NCBI GenBank assembly: GCA_008711295.1
Contig: VUYV01000081.1
Coordinates: forward strand, 917,314-981,313
Length of the DNA stretch: 64,000 nt
Source of the DNA: Anarhynchus alexandrinus
Lineage: Eukaryota > Chordata > Aves > Charadriiformes > Charadriidae
Direction of reading: 5' to 3'
How positions within the stretch are numbered: position 1 is the stretch's first letter; each line of letters begins with the position of its first letter. The notes under the pieces are model-generated. The model was given only the letters and a program-made list of their open reading frames with translations, made no database searches and was not told the DNA's origin. A program made the position numbers and the translations under genes. This document shows positions 24,218 to 36,285 of this stretch, in pieces.

Positions 24218-27200
24218 TAGTAAAGGTGAACATCCAATTTTCAAGTCCCTATGTTTATGGAAGAAAATTTCTACTGTTTATGTACCTCTACTTGCAGAAG
24301 ACAGTGAGCAGGTACGAATAGTGAAGTGCTCCCCCTATTTTGTGGAAATACTTGCACTCTGAGTAATTTTTTAATTAATGGGAAACATAATATCACAATG
24401 AATGATTTACATCACACCGCTGAGGACTGTCTTTAAAGACACTGCCTTCTCCTCCTCTGGCCACAGACTAGAAGATGCAGTGGAGTAGTGAACAGGGTTC
24501 ATTTGTTTTATTTTTAAGTCCTGGGTAGATGACTGGAAGATCGGTGGATGTTGTGCAAAAGTTTTCAAGTAATCAATTGGTTTTTTATCTGTAACCCCCC
24601 AAGCAGCATTTGTGAAGGTAATTGAATGCGTGTATAGCTATATCATCAACGTATCTCCATTGCAGCCATGGCTGATAATACTGTAGAAGGACCATTCCTC
24701 CTCCAAATACTCTGAGTGTGGAGTTGAAGCGCTGTGGAACAAAGAAAAGCAATGTCAGACTCAAATAGGGATGATGAGGCAACAAAGCTATAGCTGAACT
24801 GGAGAACTAGCGTAATATGGAATAACAGAACAATGCCTGAGGATGGCTTTATCCATTTTCCTGACAAAGGATAGTATTACTCCCTATAAATGTCATCTCA
24901 GATGCCCTCCAACCATCATGGAGGCAAAGGTACTGGTACTAATGAACCTCAGAAACCGCTGAGCAATACATTCCTTCAGGATTTAAAGGATGCATTGTGC
25001 TTGACCGAAATTTTTCTTGCTTACTTTAGCCATGCTGCATCACAACCTGAACAAACGCAGCTAGAAGGGCATCTGACAGCAAATACGGTGCGCGACTACT
25101 ACAGAACGTTGTTTGGAGACGTATTGGCATTCACACATCCCTAAGGGCAGCTCCTGAAAGATGTTTGTTTCTGTTTTCTGGAACGCATAGTGATGGATGG
25201 CCTGGTCCAAAATGCAGTTCTTGCACAGGCGTAGAGGAACCAGGAGGAGAAAATAAGATCTTAAAGACAGAAAGCAATGTGGAAGCTGATTGAATGACAC
25301 ATTTTTCTTCCAAATAACCTTTACGTCCCATTGGCATTGAAAGGTATAGTTGCTCAGTGCTACAGAAAATGATAATGTGCTTTCTGAAAAGTTTTCTGTT
25401 ATATCATGTTCCCGAGAAACCAATGATGACTTTTATTGTCAAAAAACAGAGAATGAAATTGGGTGCCCTGGAAGTTGCAGTTATTTTCTTTCACTTTTTT
25501 CCCCCTTCTGACTTAACCCTTTTCTCTCACCTTTTTAAAATCATTATTTTAATATTGAAAAACACAACAGAGTTCAAGTCTGACACATAAGTTCCACAAA
25601 ATACCGCAAATTAGGAGCAGCGTGGCTGAATGAGTCCTCCAGGGATGAGTCAGTAGCACAGGGGACTTCTGCAAAAGGATTTATCACTGAGGCAACAGCC
25701 AGCAGTGACACCACTGCCTCTGAGAGCCACTCCTGCTCCACCTGAGGTGGCAAAGAAAAATGCGAGCACCTGGAGAAGCATCTCTCAGTCCGCCTCATCA
25801 GTTCATCTACGAGTCTGCTGTCACCTGCAGGACACGAGGAGAAAGCAAATGGCCGCCGGCCACAACTCTGTCATGTAAAACAGGTAAAAAAAGCAAGTGA
25901 ACTGCGGTCTTTTATTTTTAAATGGGCTTTTCATCATTCGGTTGTCAATGTGTAACTTTTTTGCAAAGCGTTTTCACTTTGAAAGTCATCTTTGCCTAAA
26001 GTTTCAGACAAGCAAAGGAGACTCACTTAGTTAGAAAGAGGGAGGCTTAATGATTGTTTGTCAGAGGCTCGGTCTTTTTGCATGCTTGTCTCAGATCTAA
26101 ATGAAATTATAAGGGATGTCTGACTTCGGGGCTGAAAACTGATACCGGTGGGGTCGTTACGCGTGAAGTCATTATTAAGCAGAAAGATTTTAGAAGAGCG
26201 GTAAGAGGGGAAAGTATCGGGGTGATGGCTACACGGCGTGTTAGCTGACAGTCTTGGTGCGATGCTGAGAGCAGGACAGGAGCCTGCCTTCCCCCCAGGC
26301 GGCGCCGGGGGCCGGATGGCTGGAGCAGGGTGCCGCGGTCCACCGCACAGCAGCCTGACTCTGGGAGCAAACGGGTTAGGAAAAGAGTTGACCGAATGCC
26401 CCCAAACTGGAGCAGTGGGGTTTTTTTTTTCTATTTACATGTGAGGCAGGAAAAGGAAAACGCATCTTGGTCGAATTGCCTAGAAAGGAGACTGCAAAGG
26501 CTGAGAAATTGCAATAATCGTTTTAGAAAGCTAAAATTGCTGAGCATCTACTTAAATACTTTAAACGTGACTACACTGCTGGAAATCCCCATAAAACTGT
26601 TAATTCTTACTATACAGAAATCAAGAATGTTTATTTTAAAAAGAGGGAGCGAGCGGGAGTGGGAGATACCCATTGCGTCCTCTTCTAGCGGGTACAGCTT
26701 GTGGTTAAAACCAACACAATACCCAGAAGCCAAGCTGAGTTCCTCTTGGGTATGGAAAGAGATAACTTTCCACCCTCAGCTGTAGAGAGATTTCCATTAG
26801 TTTGTGTGGAATCAGAATCCCATTTTATCACCCAAATGGTAAGTGCGTGGTGAAGTTTTGCCATGTTCTCTCACTTTTAAGGAAAATGCCTGCAAATTTA
26901 GCTTACTGACTTGTGCGCCACAAGATTACAGGTATTGTTTAAAATGTCTCTATTTTCTGCAAGTCAGAGTTTAGACAGGCTCGTTACCCAGCCATTTATG
27001 GATCATAACCATGCTGTTTTACCCTGGGATGAAGTTGCTTTAAAGTAAGCATTTAAATAGCCCCACAAAATAATGCCTTTTTCAGTATACCTATTTTCAG
27101 AAACAGGACAAACTTTCTCTATTTCTGTCAGATACTGACTCAAAAAGGTTTTTTTGCCCTTTTTTTTTTTTTTAATGACCATTTCTGGGCAGAAAGAGGT

Positions 27201-29184
27201 AGCTTAAAAGAATCGCCATCAAAGGAGAGCATTTGCAAGTCCGGTGTATTTCCCCCTTCACAAGAAGGACCGGCACAAATGAGAGATCAGGTTCGTCACT
27301 GCAAAGCAGGTGGTCTCTCTGAAGCTGTGGCTGCTCCTAAGGAGGTGCAGGTAGATGAGTCTCGGATTACTTTGATACTGTTGTGAACTAATAGAATAAG
27401 CGTATTTGGCAAATCCTTTTGGTACGTGAAAGTGGATCTCCCAGGTACCCAAACCAATCAGTTTTCCGTATTTAACTCTGTAAGGCCATAGCCCTGCGCT
27501 GCTATGAACTTCCTATGGGGAAAATGTGTTTTGAGGACATTTAGAGTCTTGTACATCCCAGATTCATACTCTGTTCTTTCTGTTGACCAACAGACCTCCT
27601 TTAGGTCATGCCAGAACGGAAACTGTAGGTCTGGAAGAGACTTCAGCGTGGCCATGGAGGTGACGCAAGAGCCTGATCAAGTGGTAGTCCTTTTTTGTTC
27701 ATTCCAGGACAGCATTTGACCACCAAAATTAGGTTTTGCTCACCAGGGTTTCATCTGTTCTGCACTTTTATGGCACACATTCATGAGCATGTTGAATTTA
27801 GCAGAACAGTCGTGTCTGTCGAGTCCAGGGAGAAGCTGTGTGTGGTCAAGGTGTGGCCAAGGAGCCCATCTCCTCACTCTACAGTGGTCCACGTCCTTAG
27901 GGGTCTGTACCTCTCCTTAATTTGAAGAGTCTGTGGGAAGAGGGAGGAAATAAAGCACCTATACCTGCAGTGCCAAGTGGCCCTCCTGACAAGTTTGAGT
28001 ATTCTGCTCCAGAGGATGATTTTCAATGAAGTGATTATCAGAATTTTTATTTGTTTCAATTATTAAGAGAGCACAAAACACAGCGTTTGTCACAGTACTA
28101 TTTTCTGTGTGATTTTTTTATGCTCAGACGTTTCAGACAAATTCAGACTCTAACACACGAAAGTGAAACCTAATGACTAAATTACCGACGAATTATAAGC
28201 AAATTAAAAACAGATTTCCTAACGTAAACTGTTACGCATATTTAACAAGACACAGTTTTCCAGTGCAAGTCTATCTCAAACATCAATCTCTTTCAGGTCC
28301 ACTTTTAGAAACAAACTGTTCTGCTCTACAGGCCCATGTATTTTCTATTCTAATGCTCGTCTATTTGAATAGCTAATGATTTATAACAAAATAATTTGAG
28401 TTCTAGCAGGATGACATTTAGCTTTCTGTGGAGTTACAATATTTATTGTTAAAACATGAATATTAAGATTAGGAGTTATTTTTCTACTAAGATCAAGATT
28501 CTCTGGCATATTGTTTTTTTATTATTAATAACCTAAATTACTGTTATTTTATGGTCTGAAATATATGAGAATATTTGGGTAAATTTATGTAGAAGTCAAA
28601 GTATGGCCAATACACTCTGTGCAAGCTGGTCGTTTACATTTAAAACCAGAGGTAGAAATAAATTCATTAAATGTATTGGGGAAAGCTGACAATTTGCAAT
28701 GTTTAAGATGAATAATGAAACCTTACCAGTGGCATGATTTCTTTAGTTTTTCCTGTAGCCCCTTCCAGGCAGAAGTCACTGAGTGCTACAGGCACATTTG
28801 AATGCAGTAGCTGACCCACCGAAAACTCAAAAAGCTTACGGAGTTTAAGGATTACTGCAAAGTTCCTATGAATATTTCGCCAACCAACCTGTCTGACTGA
28901 CAGGTACTGCTGACACTTGGAAATTCATTTATTCAAAGAAATGTCATCTTATTACGTGAGAAGCTTATCTAATAGATGAGTCCGTTCTTCAAGCTGGAAC
29001 TTTCATCTGTAGTTTTAAACTAAGTGGAAATGCTTTGCTGGTTGGAAGACGGTCTGTTGTTTGCTAGATTTCTCAGCATGAAATTACAACCAAGAGGAAT
29101 GTTGTAGTCTTGCAAATAGTTACAACAGATTTTAATATGGTTTTGTTTGACTAGACAATGGCTTCACTGAGGTTGTGGACAGTT
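24218..29184. other. long non-coding stretch with one weak exon candidate
   Basis: Apart from 26786-26838, I see no supported gene. A short CpG cluster sits at 26296-26340. The 151-codon plus ORF at 26330-26785 and the 120-codon minus ORF at 25061-25423 show no domain. A run of T lies near 27160-27173. Confidence 0.45.
26786..26838 (+). CDS. candidate coding exon (weak)
   Basis: A 53-nt segment follows CCACCCTCAGCTGTAG and precedes a strong donor ATG|GTAAGTGCG. It is open in two of three phases. Read phase 1 to 0 it gives ERFPLVCVESESHFITQM; read phase 2 to 1 it gives EISISLCGIRIPFYHPN. Neither reading links 3668-3806 to 44026-44150 without another exon, so it is at best an alternative or additional exon and may be coincidence. 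Confidence 0.2.
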
Positions 29185-29366
29185 ATCATAGAATCATAGA
29201 ATGGTTTAGGTTGGAAAGGACCTTGAAGATCATCGAGTTCCAACCCCCCTGCCATAGGCAGGGACACCTCCCACCAGCCCAGGCTGCCCAAGGCCACGTC
29301 CAGCCTGGCCTTGAACACCTCCAGGGATGGGGCCTCAACAACCTCTCTGGGCAACCTGGGCCAGTG
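29185..29366 (-). mobile_element. CR1 LINE, short 3' fragment (about 0.18 kb)
   Basis: It starts with TATCATAGAATCATAGAATG and the complement of the CR1 3' UTR. It stops abruptly at GGGCAACCTGGGCCAGTG, inside the ORF2 end. On the minus strand it encodes [20 protein letters not shown]. It belongs with the younger group of copies in this window. Confidence 0.92.
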
Positions 29367-31115
29367 GTTGGTTTAGAACATGGTCCATGAAACCTTTGGA
29401 ACTTGATACCTGGCAGTAAGCCATGCCTTTGAAAATCTCCCTCTGAACAGGTTCACTCTTCAGCTGTTTTGTTGCAAGCTGGATGAGACTGAGTAATTTC
29501 TTTTCCAGTCAGAGACCTTTGAGATCTATCCTCTATATGAGAAGTGCCTACAAGGAAAAAAAAGTAGCTGTCTAAAAGCCACATGGGTAAGACAAGAAAA
29601 GTTCTGTAGGGCTGATCTAGTTTCCATCTGTGACACTGCTGAACCTGCGGTTTTGTGACTCACAGAACATGTTGTACCTCTTAACTTTTGTAAGACTTTC
29701 GATGTTGTCTTCCCCAACACTGTCAAGAGCGAACTGGCTAGGTATGGCCAATACAGAAAGTTGATTGGGTAGGTGCAGAACTGATGAAAAAACTGCACCA
29801 AGGGCATAGGAAAGTGGGACGATACACTGTTTTATTATTTATATAATCCTACACTCTTCTTTTTCCCCTACATTTTGTATTTTATTTGCTAAAGAAAAGT
29901 TAGACTTGGCTGTGGAAAGTCTTTAAAAAGAAGAAAAGAGATACTTTCTCACTGTCTTGTATCTAAAATACGGCTTATTTGAAACACGTTCAGTCAAAAG
30001 GTCTGCTATTTTTAAAGATAAGTGTTCTCATTGTGACTTACAATAAAAGGTTTAGAGCTAATTTAGACCTGACCTGGAACACACTCTTGCCAGCTGAAGG
30101 GCTAAATTCGATCCTGTATTTCAACCTCGGCTGTAACAGTGGTTCTATGTCTGCATTATCCCTGAAGAGGACAGATATTGGGACATTTATTAATAAATAA
30201 CATAAGAAGAAAAGGAAGAAATTATAGGCAAAAGTCAAATCTTAATGAAATTATGACAATCACAGTATGGTATAGTACCCAAGTGAACAGAGCCCAAACA
30301 TTTAAAATGTAATAAAACTTTATTAATATCAACCATTGTATGCTATTTCAAAATAATTATATATTATATTTCTGCTTGTGACAAGCACCTGGGACCATCA
30401 GTGATAATTGAAAATATGGCTCCATTATCAAAAAATTGTTTTCTCCTAGATAAATTCAGAGAGGAGGTGGAATGTGTTTTAGAAGAAAAGTTAGACTGGA
30501 AATTCACTCTTCAGAAGTGAAGACTTTCTGTTAGAGAAGCAGACCCATAGCTTTTCTGCAAATACATACAAGTTTAAGGTGTTAAAGATTTGGGGTCTCT
30601 ATCAATCTACTCGCAATGCTTTGTGTTTTCTTCATAGACAGAATGCTGTTTCAAGACAAATGATGCCCAAATAATGTTCAGTATACACCCATTGAAAGAT
30701 GATGAAAATCAGGGCTTGTCTACGCTAGAAGGTTATAAAAGCTTTATCTTTTCTGGGGTTTAAGTTGGGTGACTGCTTCATATTGATGCAGTTATACACA
30801 TCTTTATATTATTTATTTGCTGCTCCGCTTTGGAAAGGGAAGAGATTTTACCAATACTTATCTGGTTTTATGGGGATCATGCTAGGCTCTTTGTTGATAA
30901 AATCAATTCAAGGAACAAAAGAACCCTAAAAGCAAACCCAAAGCTTATTGAAACAATTTTGATGTTAAAGCTTTCAAGAGCATCTAAGTCTTTTATACTG
31001 CTTGAAAAAGTCAAAATGCATAAATGGTTCCACTGATATGGAGCTATTTAGAGCACGTGTGTCTGATGGAGAGAGTTTATCCAAAACAGGCAGGGTCAAA
31101 CCCAGTCTTTTTGAC

Positions 31116-31187
31116 TGAACTTCTACTCCTATTAATGAATGAATTGAATTGAATGAATGAATTGAATGAACTTCTACTCTTATTAAT
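31116..31187. repeat. (GAAT)n-like microsatellite bounded by a 21-bp direct repeat
   Basis: The 21-mers at 31116-31136 and 31167-31187 differ at one base (TTCTACTCCTATTAAT versus TTCTACTCTTATTAAT). Between them are irregular GAAT and GAATT units. This arrangement suggests slippage or a local duplication of about 51 bp followed by microsatellite growth. Confidence 0.85.
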
Positions 31188-31985
31188 TTGTACGTCAGCC
31201 GCAAAACACTTATTTATGTAGATAGGAGGTACTTTGAATTCATGTTCTAGTCAGCTGGACAGAAACAAGAATTAGTCCCCCAATAGTATGACGCTCGGTC
31301 AAGAACCTGAAGGACAATATTAAAATTAAAGTAATTAAAGTTTTACCTGTAAAAAGGATTTTCAGTCAACTCAGTATTTGGCATTTAAGAGACTAATAGA
31401 AACACCTCAGGTTAATAGAACAAATGACATTTCTGCTGTGGCATATCTGATACTTAAGTGTAATACTAGACTTATCACAACATGCAGCATGAAGGTCAGA
31501 AATACTTAATTCTCCCTCTGTCAGCAATGTTTTTGAGTCTATTTTTAGCTATAGCCTAGAAGAGACTTATTCTTTGCAGATGCTGAATTTTTTCTGCAAG
31601 ATGAACGGGTGGGGGTCCGGAGAGCTTGGGAATACACCAGCCGGGGAGGGACAAACTCACTTGGTTTGCCTCCTCACCTCAGCAGTACAAAGACAATAAG
31701 GTGATTATTCAGTTGCTTAATTTAAACAGACTTGGATTTAAGCCAGTGGAAAAAGTGAAACAAAATTAAGGAAGAATATTCAAAGAAATATAGGCATCTC
31801 AATGTGCCTTCTGATTTTTTTGCTATGAATTTTCTTTTTGTTAGGAAATTTTTTAGCTTATGCTAAATATGGCCATTTATCTGCATTTGACAACAGGTTT
31901 CTTTACAGCTTTATGGCTTCAATCTACGTGGATACTTTTTTACGTCCTTGCCCTCTTAAAACGAGTATGAAAGCAATCCATCTTC

Positions 31986-32008
31986 TTTTTTTTTTTTTTT
32001 TTTTTTTT
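31986..32008 (+). repeat. poly-T tract (23 T)
   Basis: An uninterrupted run of T between CTTC and GTTTGATATTC. There is no nearby element whose reverse-oriented tail it would be. Confidence 0.9.
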
Positions 32009-33524
32009 GTTTGATATTCAAAGATAGTTTTCTCTCTTTCACAGGCATTGTAGGAAAAAAAAAACACACTACCTTGTTGTATTTTTCTGTTGATCCTACA
32101 GAACTGTTTTGTCAGCAGTCACAGCTACCTCAAAGCTCAGCAGAAGTGTAGATGGTATTCAGTTTTCCCGTCTCAGACTGCTTTCGGTTTTCTGTCTATA
32201 AGAAATGAGGGGGGTTAGCCAAGAGGACTCGGTGGGAACAAGATGGGTAGCTAAAGCGGTTGTAAAGGATAGATGGTATAAGTCAATAGCGTACTAGGAC
32301 GCGGCTGCGCTGTTTTTTGTGGTTCCTAGGCAATATAGGCTGGCAAGGTTGGGAGTCTGAAGGAAAATCTGTTCTACTCATCCCATGTTTCCACCTTATA
32401 AATCGTTGTTCCGCATTCCACAAATATGGCACCGCCGTCATTCCCAGTCCCCTCTCACTATTTTCTGTAAGTCGGGGACTCTTCTTCTCTGACTCTTCAT
32501 AAATCAGTTACTCAGACTGGTGTGTCCCCAGTAACTCTCAGAGGTGGGAACAGCTCTGTAAACCTGTCGGGTCAGAGCAGCTCCAAGGATGCACTACCTT
32601 CCGCTGGTTTAGAGAAGTACCTAACACGTCCTTTTTGCATAAATACTACCGTCAGTTTCTTCCCTTGGGTCAGGCCATCTATAGGAGAGAATATAAAGTT
32701 GCTGTATGGGCTTTTTTGCTTATTTGCTTTTATAAATGCTAAGTCACCCCAAAGGTTTGAGTGGTAATGTCAATAGAAATAGGAAGAACGACTTGACAAT
32801 GATGTACGTAATTCCTCTTCTTTCAGCAGGGTTTAGCTACTGAACCATCTCAGTATATTTGGATTTAAATACCTCTCCATATTGTCATTATTCTTAATTT
32901 CATTTAAAAATTTTCATTTTCAAAAGGAAGACCCAAAAGCTAATTTAGAAGGCTAACCCTCGAGAAAATTCTCTTTGCCATAATATATGTAACCTTATGC
33001 ACAAACTGAACAAAAAGCGGCAGACTTTTAGTCTGAATGAAATCCCAAGTGACAATATTAATCTTCTTTCTTTAAGTAACATATTAATGCTTATTCTGTA
33101 GAACGACTACTGATTTGATTGTTGCTTCCTAAATTTTTTAAAAAAAGGCATAAAAATACCTTTCATACATGAGGGTAAATGAGTCTATTTGCTCAATTGC
33201 CCCACACTACTGGTCAGAGAGCTGCCTGATGCTTCCACATGAATCAGGCACCTGCGACGTTTCTGCTAATCAGCATTACAGTTGTTGAAAAGCTTGGGGG
33301 GGAGAGATTGCCAACATTTTATTTTTTTAAAGTGCGTGCTCTTTCTGCACAACTGATCAGAAGGTACGTGTGGGTGGGATGCAGAGAGAGAGAGAGTATT
33401 GCCTTTTTTGTACTTGAATTACAAAGAATTTTACTTATTTTTTTTTCATCTGTGTGTCAGCTTGTGCAAAAAGATACTGAAAAAACACTTGCATAAAACC
33501 AAGCCGAAGCAACACAGAAGAAAA

Positions 33525-33671
33525 GCTGGGGAAGGACTTTTTACTAGGGCATGTAGTGACAGGACAAGGGGGAATGGCTTCAAACTGGAAGAGGGCAGGT
33601 TTAGATTGAACATTAGGAAGAAGTTTTTCACTTTGAGGGTGGTGAGGCACTGGAACAGGTTGCCCAGAGAG
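33525..33671 (+). mobile_element. CR1 fragment, probably an assembly artefact
   Basis: Its 147 bases appear identical to 34695-34841 of the CR1 copy about 1.2 kb downstream. It lacks both a natural 5' truncation context and a CR1 3' tail, and it ends at the N. The text matches CR1 ORF2 ([20 protein letters not shown]), but it should not be counted as an independent insertion. Confidence 0.8.
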
Positions 33672-33672
33672 N
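33672..33672. other. single N: contig join
   Basis: This is one of only two ambiguous bases in the window. Overlapping sequence on both sides shows that it is a placeholder between contigs, not an unknown base in continuous sequence. Confidence 0.9.
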
Positions 33673-34228
33673 AAAGCAACACAGAAGAAAACAAACAATT
33701 TTTATACTTATGACCACTCCGATGTTAAATTTGCTATATAACCTTGACTTTCTTATTTACAGGACTCCTATTTCCCATCAAATTCATAAAGTATACCTAT
33801 TTCCACTCAGAAAATTTTACCTATTCTCCTTGTATATATATAGCTGTTGACTAACAAAAGGTAATTACACACAAATACAGAAGACAAAATATGTTGGGGA
33901 ATGAATCTGACTCATATAACCGCCTGAATAAAAGTTTGAAGGCCATCTGCTTTGCACTTAGCAAAGCACAGTGCCCGCAGGATGTCATCCTTTCCAGACA
34001 CCAGAAAAAAGCTGATTACCGTGGGTTGTTCCGCAGTGAATAAACTGCATCTGCGTCTTTCCTTCCTCGCTTGTGAACAGGGGTTCCACCTGCTCCGGCA
34101 TCCCAAGCTGCTCTTGAATGTAAATATTCCTTTGACTGGCGCTATTTGCATCTTCCTCCAGCTGTCCGGTACCACTCCTGCTACAGCAGGCACTTAAGTC
34201 TTCACAAATGCAAGTGCATTTGTCTTAC

Positions 34229-35006
34229 CAAGTGCAGGCTCTTACATCTGGGTCGGGGCAATCCCAAGCACAAATCCAGGCTGGGTGGGGAATGGCTGGA
34301 GAGCAGCCCTGAGGAGAAGGACCTGGGGGTGCTGATGGACGAGAAGCTCAACATGAGGCAGCAATGTGCCATCGCAGCCCAGAAGGCCAACCGCATCCTG
34401 GGCTGCATCAGAAGAAGTGTGGCCAGCAGGGCGAGGGAGGTGATTCTGCCCCTCTACTCCACTCTCGTGAGACCCCACCTGGAGTACTGCGTCCAGCTCT
34501 GGAGTCCCCAACATAAGAAGGACATGGACCTGCTGGAGCGTGTCCAGAGGAGGGCCACGAGGATGATGCGAGGGCTGGAGCACCTCTCCTATGAGGAGAG
34601 GCTGAAGGAGTTGGGGCTGTTCAGCCTGGAGAAGAGAAGGCTCCGGGGAGATCTTATTGCGGCCTTTCAGTACCTAAAGGGGGCCTACAGGAGAGCTGGG
34701 GAAGGACTTTTTACTAGGGCATGTAGTGACAGGACAAGGGGGAATGGCTTCAAACTGGAAGAGGGCAGGTTTAGATTGAACATTAGGAAGAAGTTTTTCA
34801 CTTTGAGGGTGGTGAGGCACTGGAACAGGTTGCCCAGAGAGGTTGTTGAGTCCCCATCCCTGGAGGTGTTCAAGGCCAGGCTGGACGTGGCCTTGGGCAG
34901 CCTGGTCTAGTGGGAGGTGTCCCTGCCTATGGCAGGGGGGTTGGAACTCGATGGTCTTCAAGGTCCTTTCCAACCTAAACCATTCTATGATTCTATCATT
35001 CTATGA
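34229..35006 (+). mobile_element. CR1 LINE, longest copy (about 0.78 kb), open ORF2 3' part
   Basis: It begins in ORF2 at the equivalent of [20 protein letters not shown] and runs open to a stop at 34908-34910. It retains [20 protein letters not shown], then [40 protein letters not shown] and [16 protein letters not shown]. The 3' UTR follows and ends ATTCTATCATTCTATGAAATG. There is no frameshift or early stop over about 225 codons, so the insertion is comparatively young. It is 5'-truncated: endonuclease and catalytic RT motifs are absent. The ORF appears to begin at 34146, but the first codons are flanking sequence. Confidence 0.95.
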
Positions 35007-36285
35007 AATGTCCCCCGTACTTACAGCCGTCTCTACATAGCCTTAGAAATAATAATTTGACGAACTCCAGAGATAACAGTATCAGCCTTAATACCTTCCA
35101 TTTAACACCTGACGTTTTCTGAAAACATTTGCCTGCTGAGACATTTAGACATCTGCCGGCACAGTTTGTAGGTTTCTAACTGGCACATTCATAAGGTGAT
35201 GGAAATAAGATGTAACTGATGGGCAGTGGTTGGTTCTTTAAAGTTGTAGGTTGTAACTGCGATACTCGGTTTCAGAAACACACCAAAGTATTAATCATTC
35301 CAAACGAGTCAAGAGCAAGCCAAAAAAGTTTGGTACTGTACATTACTGCAATGTTACAATAGTCATTTGCCAACACTGGTAATATTATTTTTTTTATTAG
35401 AGAACAAGAAACAGGCTGTTTGATATCAGGTATACACGTGATTATTAATTATTCTAACGCTTAAATTTCTGGCAATATTTTACCATAATGTAGTAGGATA
35501 CTGAGATTTTACTATAATATTTTAAACTTCATCTGCCTGTTACTGTGAGATGATTGTACCATGGTGGGTTTCTTTTTTTTTGCTAGACAGCCGAATCAGA
35601 GGCTTTGGGAAAAAAAAATTGCTTGAAATACATTATTAGTTTTATTTGAACAACATGGCTTTGGGAAATGAAAAATAAGTAACATCCCCTTAGGAAAAAA
35701 TAGATATCTTCTGTCTGACTCCAAACAAATTGTTTTATTTTGTGTTAGGATTATTTATTTTTCTTTAATAATTTTCATTTGAGTTAATGTTTTGAGGCAA
35801 ATAATGTAATTTAAACTGAAATACAGGATTTCCAGTACAAACAGCCAAGATGCTCTTCAGTATTTCTGGAATGAAATATTTCAGATCCATCAGAATGAAT
35901 ATTCTAACATTTTCAAAAAATGTTGCTTTCCATTTGCGTGGGTCTTACTTTTTGCTGGTTACGTTTTTTGCAAAATCAACCCAAATTCAGGTTCGTTCAG
36001 AATTCAGGGTTATTTATATATCAGATTGCAACCTTCCATTGTTAGTCTTTGTTATAGCTTTGTCCTCAAAGCTTTCTTAATTTATTTATTTTGAAAAATA
36101 ATGTAATTTTATTGCTATCGATATTTAAGGAAGATCAGCAACCCATGTTGTTCTTTTTTTCTGGTATAATTGGAACACTAATAATAATTGAGAAAGCTGC
36201 AAAACTTTGGATAGTAGTAGTGAGCAATGGGAAGTTTGCTTGGTTTCCATCTTTATGGACACTTAAATATCAGGGTAAGAAATCC
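35007..36285. other. AT-rich non-coding stretch
   Basis: No gene is supported. An open segment around 36130-36274 (FFFSGIIGTLIIIEKAAK, then FAWFPSLWTLKYQ) precedes GGTAAGAAATCC, but its acceptor is weak and the translation is merely hydrophobic. I leave it unannotated. Confidence 0.4.

Larger units (their letters stand above)
29367..33506. other. AT-rich non-coding stretch
   Basis: No gene is supported. It contains a GAAT-type microsatellite with flanking direct repeats (31116-31187) and a 23-T run (31986-32008). A 137-nt splice-bounded open segment at 32330-32466 (acceptor GTGGTTCCTAG, donor TCT|GTAAGTCGG, read phase 1 to 0) competes with 44026-44150 for the same phase. I do not favour it because the translation is unconvincing. 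Confidence 0.45.
33507..33691. other. contig-join artefact containing a spurious CR1 piece
   Basis: The 18-mer AAGCAACACAGAAGAAAA occurs at 33507-33524 and again at 33674-33691, on either side of a 147-bp CR1 piece and a single N at 33672. The natural sequence was probably one copy of the 18-mer running directly into ACAAACAATT. The CR1 piece and one copy of the 18-mer are then a mis-assembled contig end. The ORFs crossing the N are not real. Confidence 0.8.

Noticed and set aside
32330..32466. 137-nt open segment with splice-like ends, phase 1 to 0
   Set aside because: It competes with 44026-44150 for the same phase, and its translation lacks the compositional features of that exon. Kept only as a note.
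33399..33713. ORFs crossing the N at 33672, resembling a CR1-derived protein
   Set aside because: They span a contig-join artefact and contain an unknown residue. They are not real reading frames.
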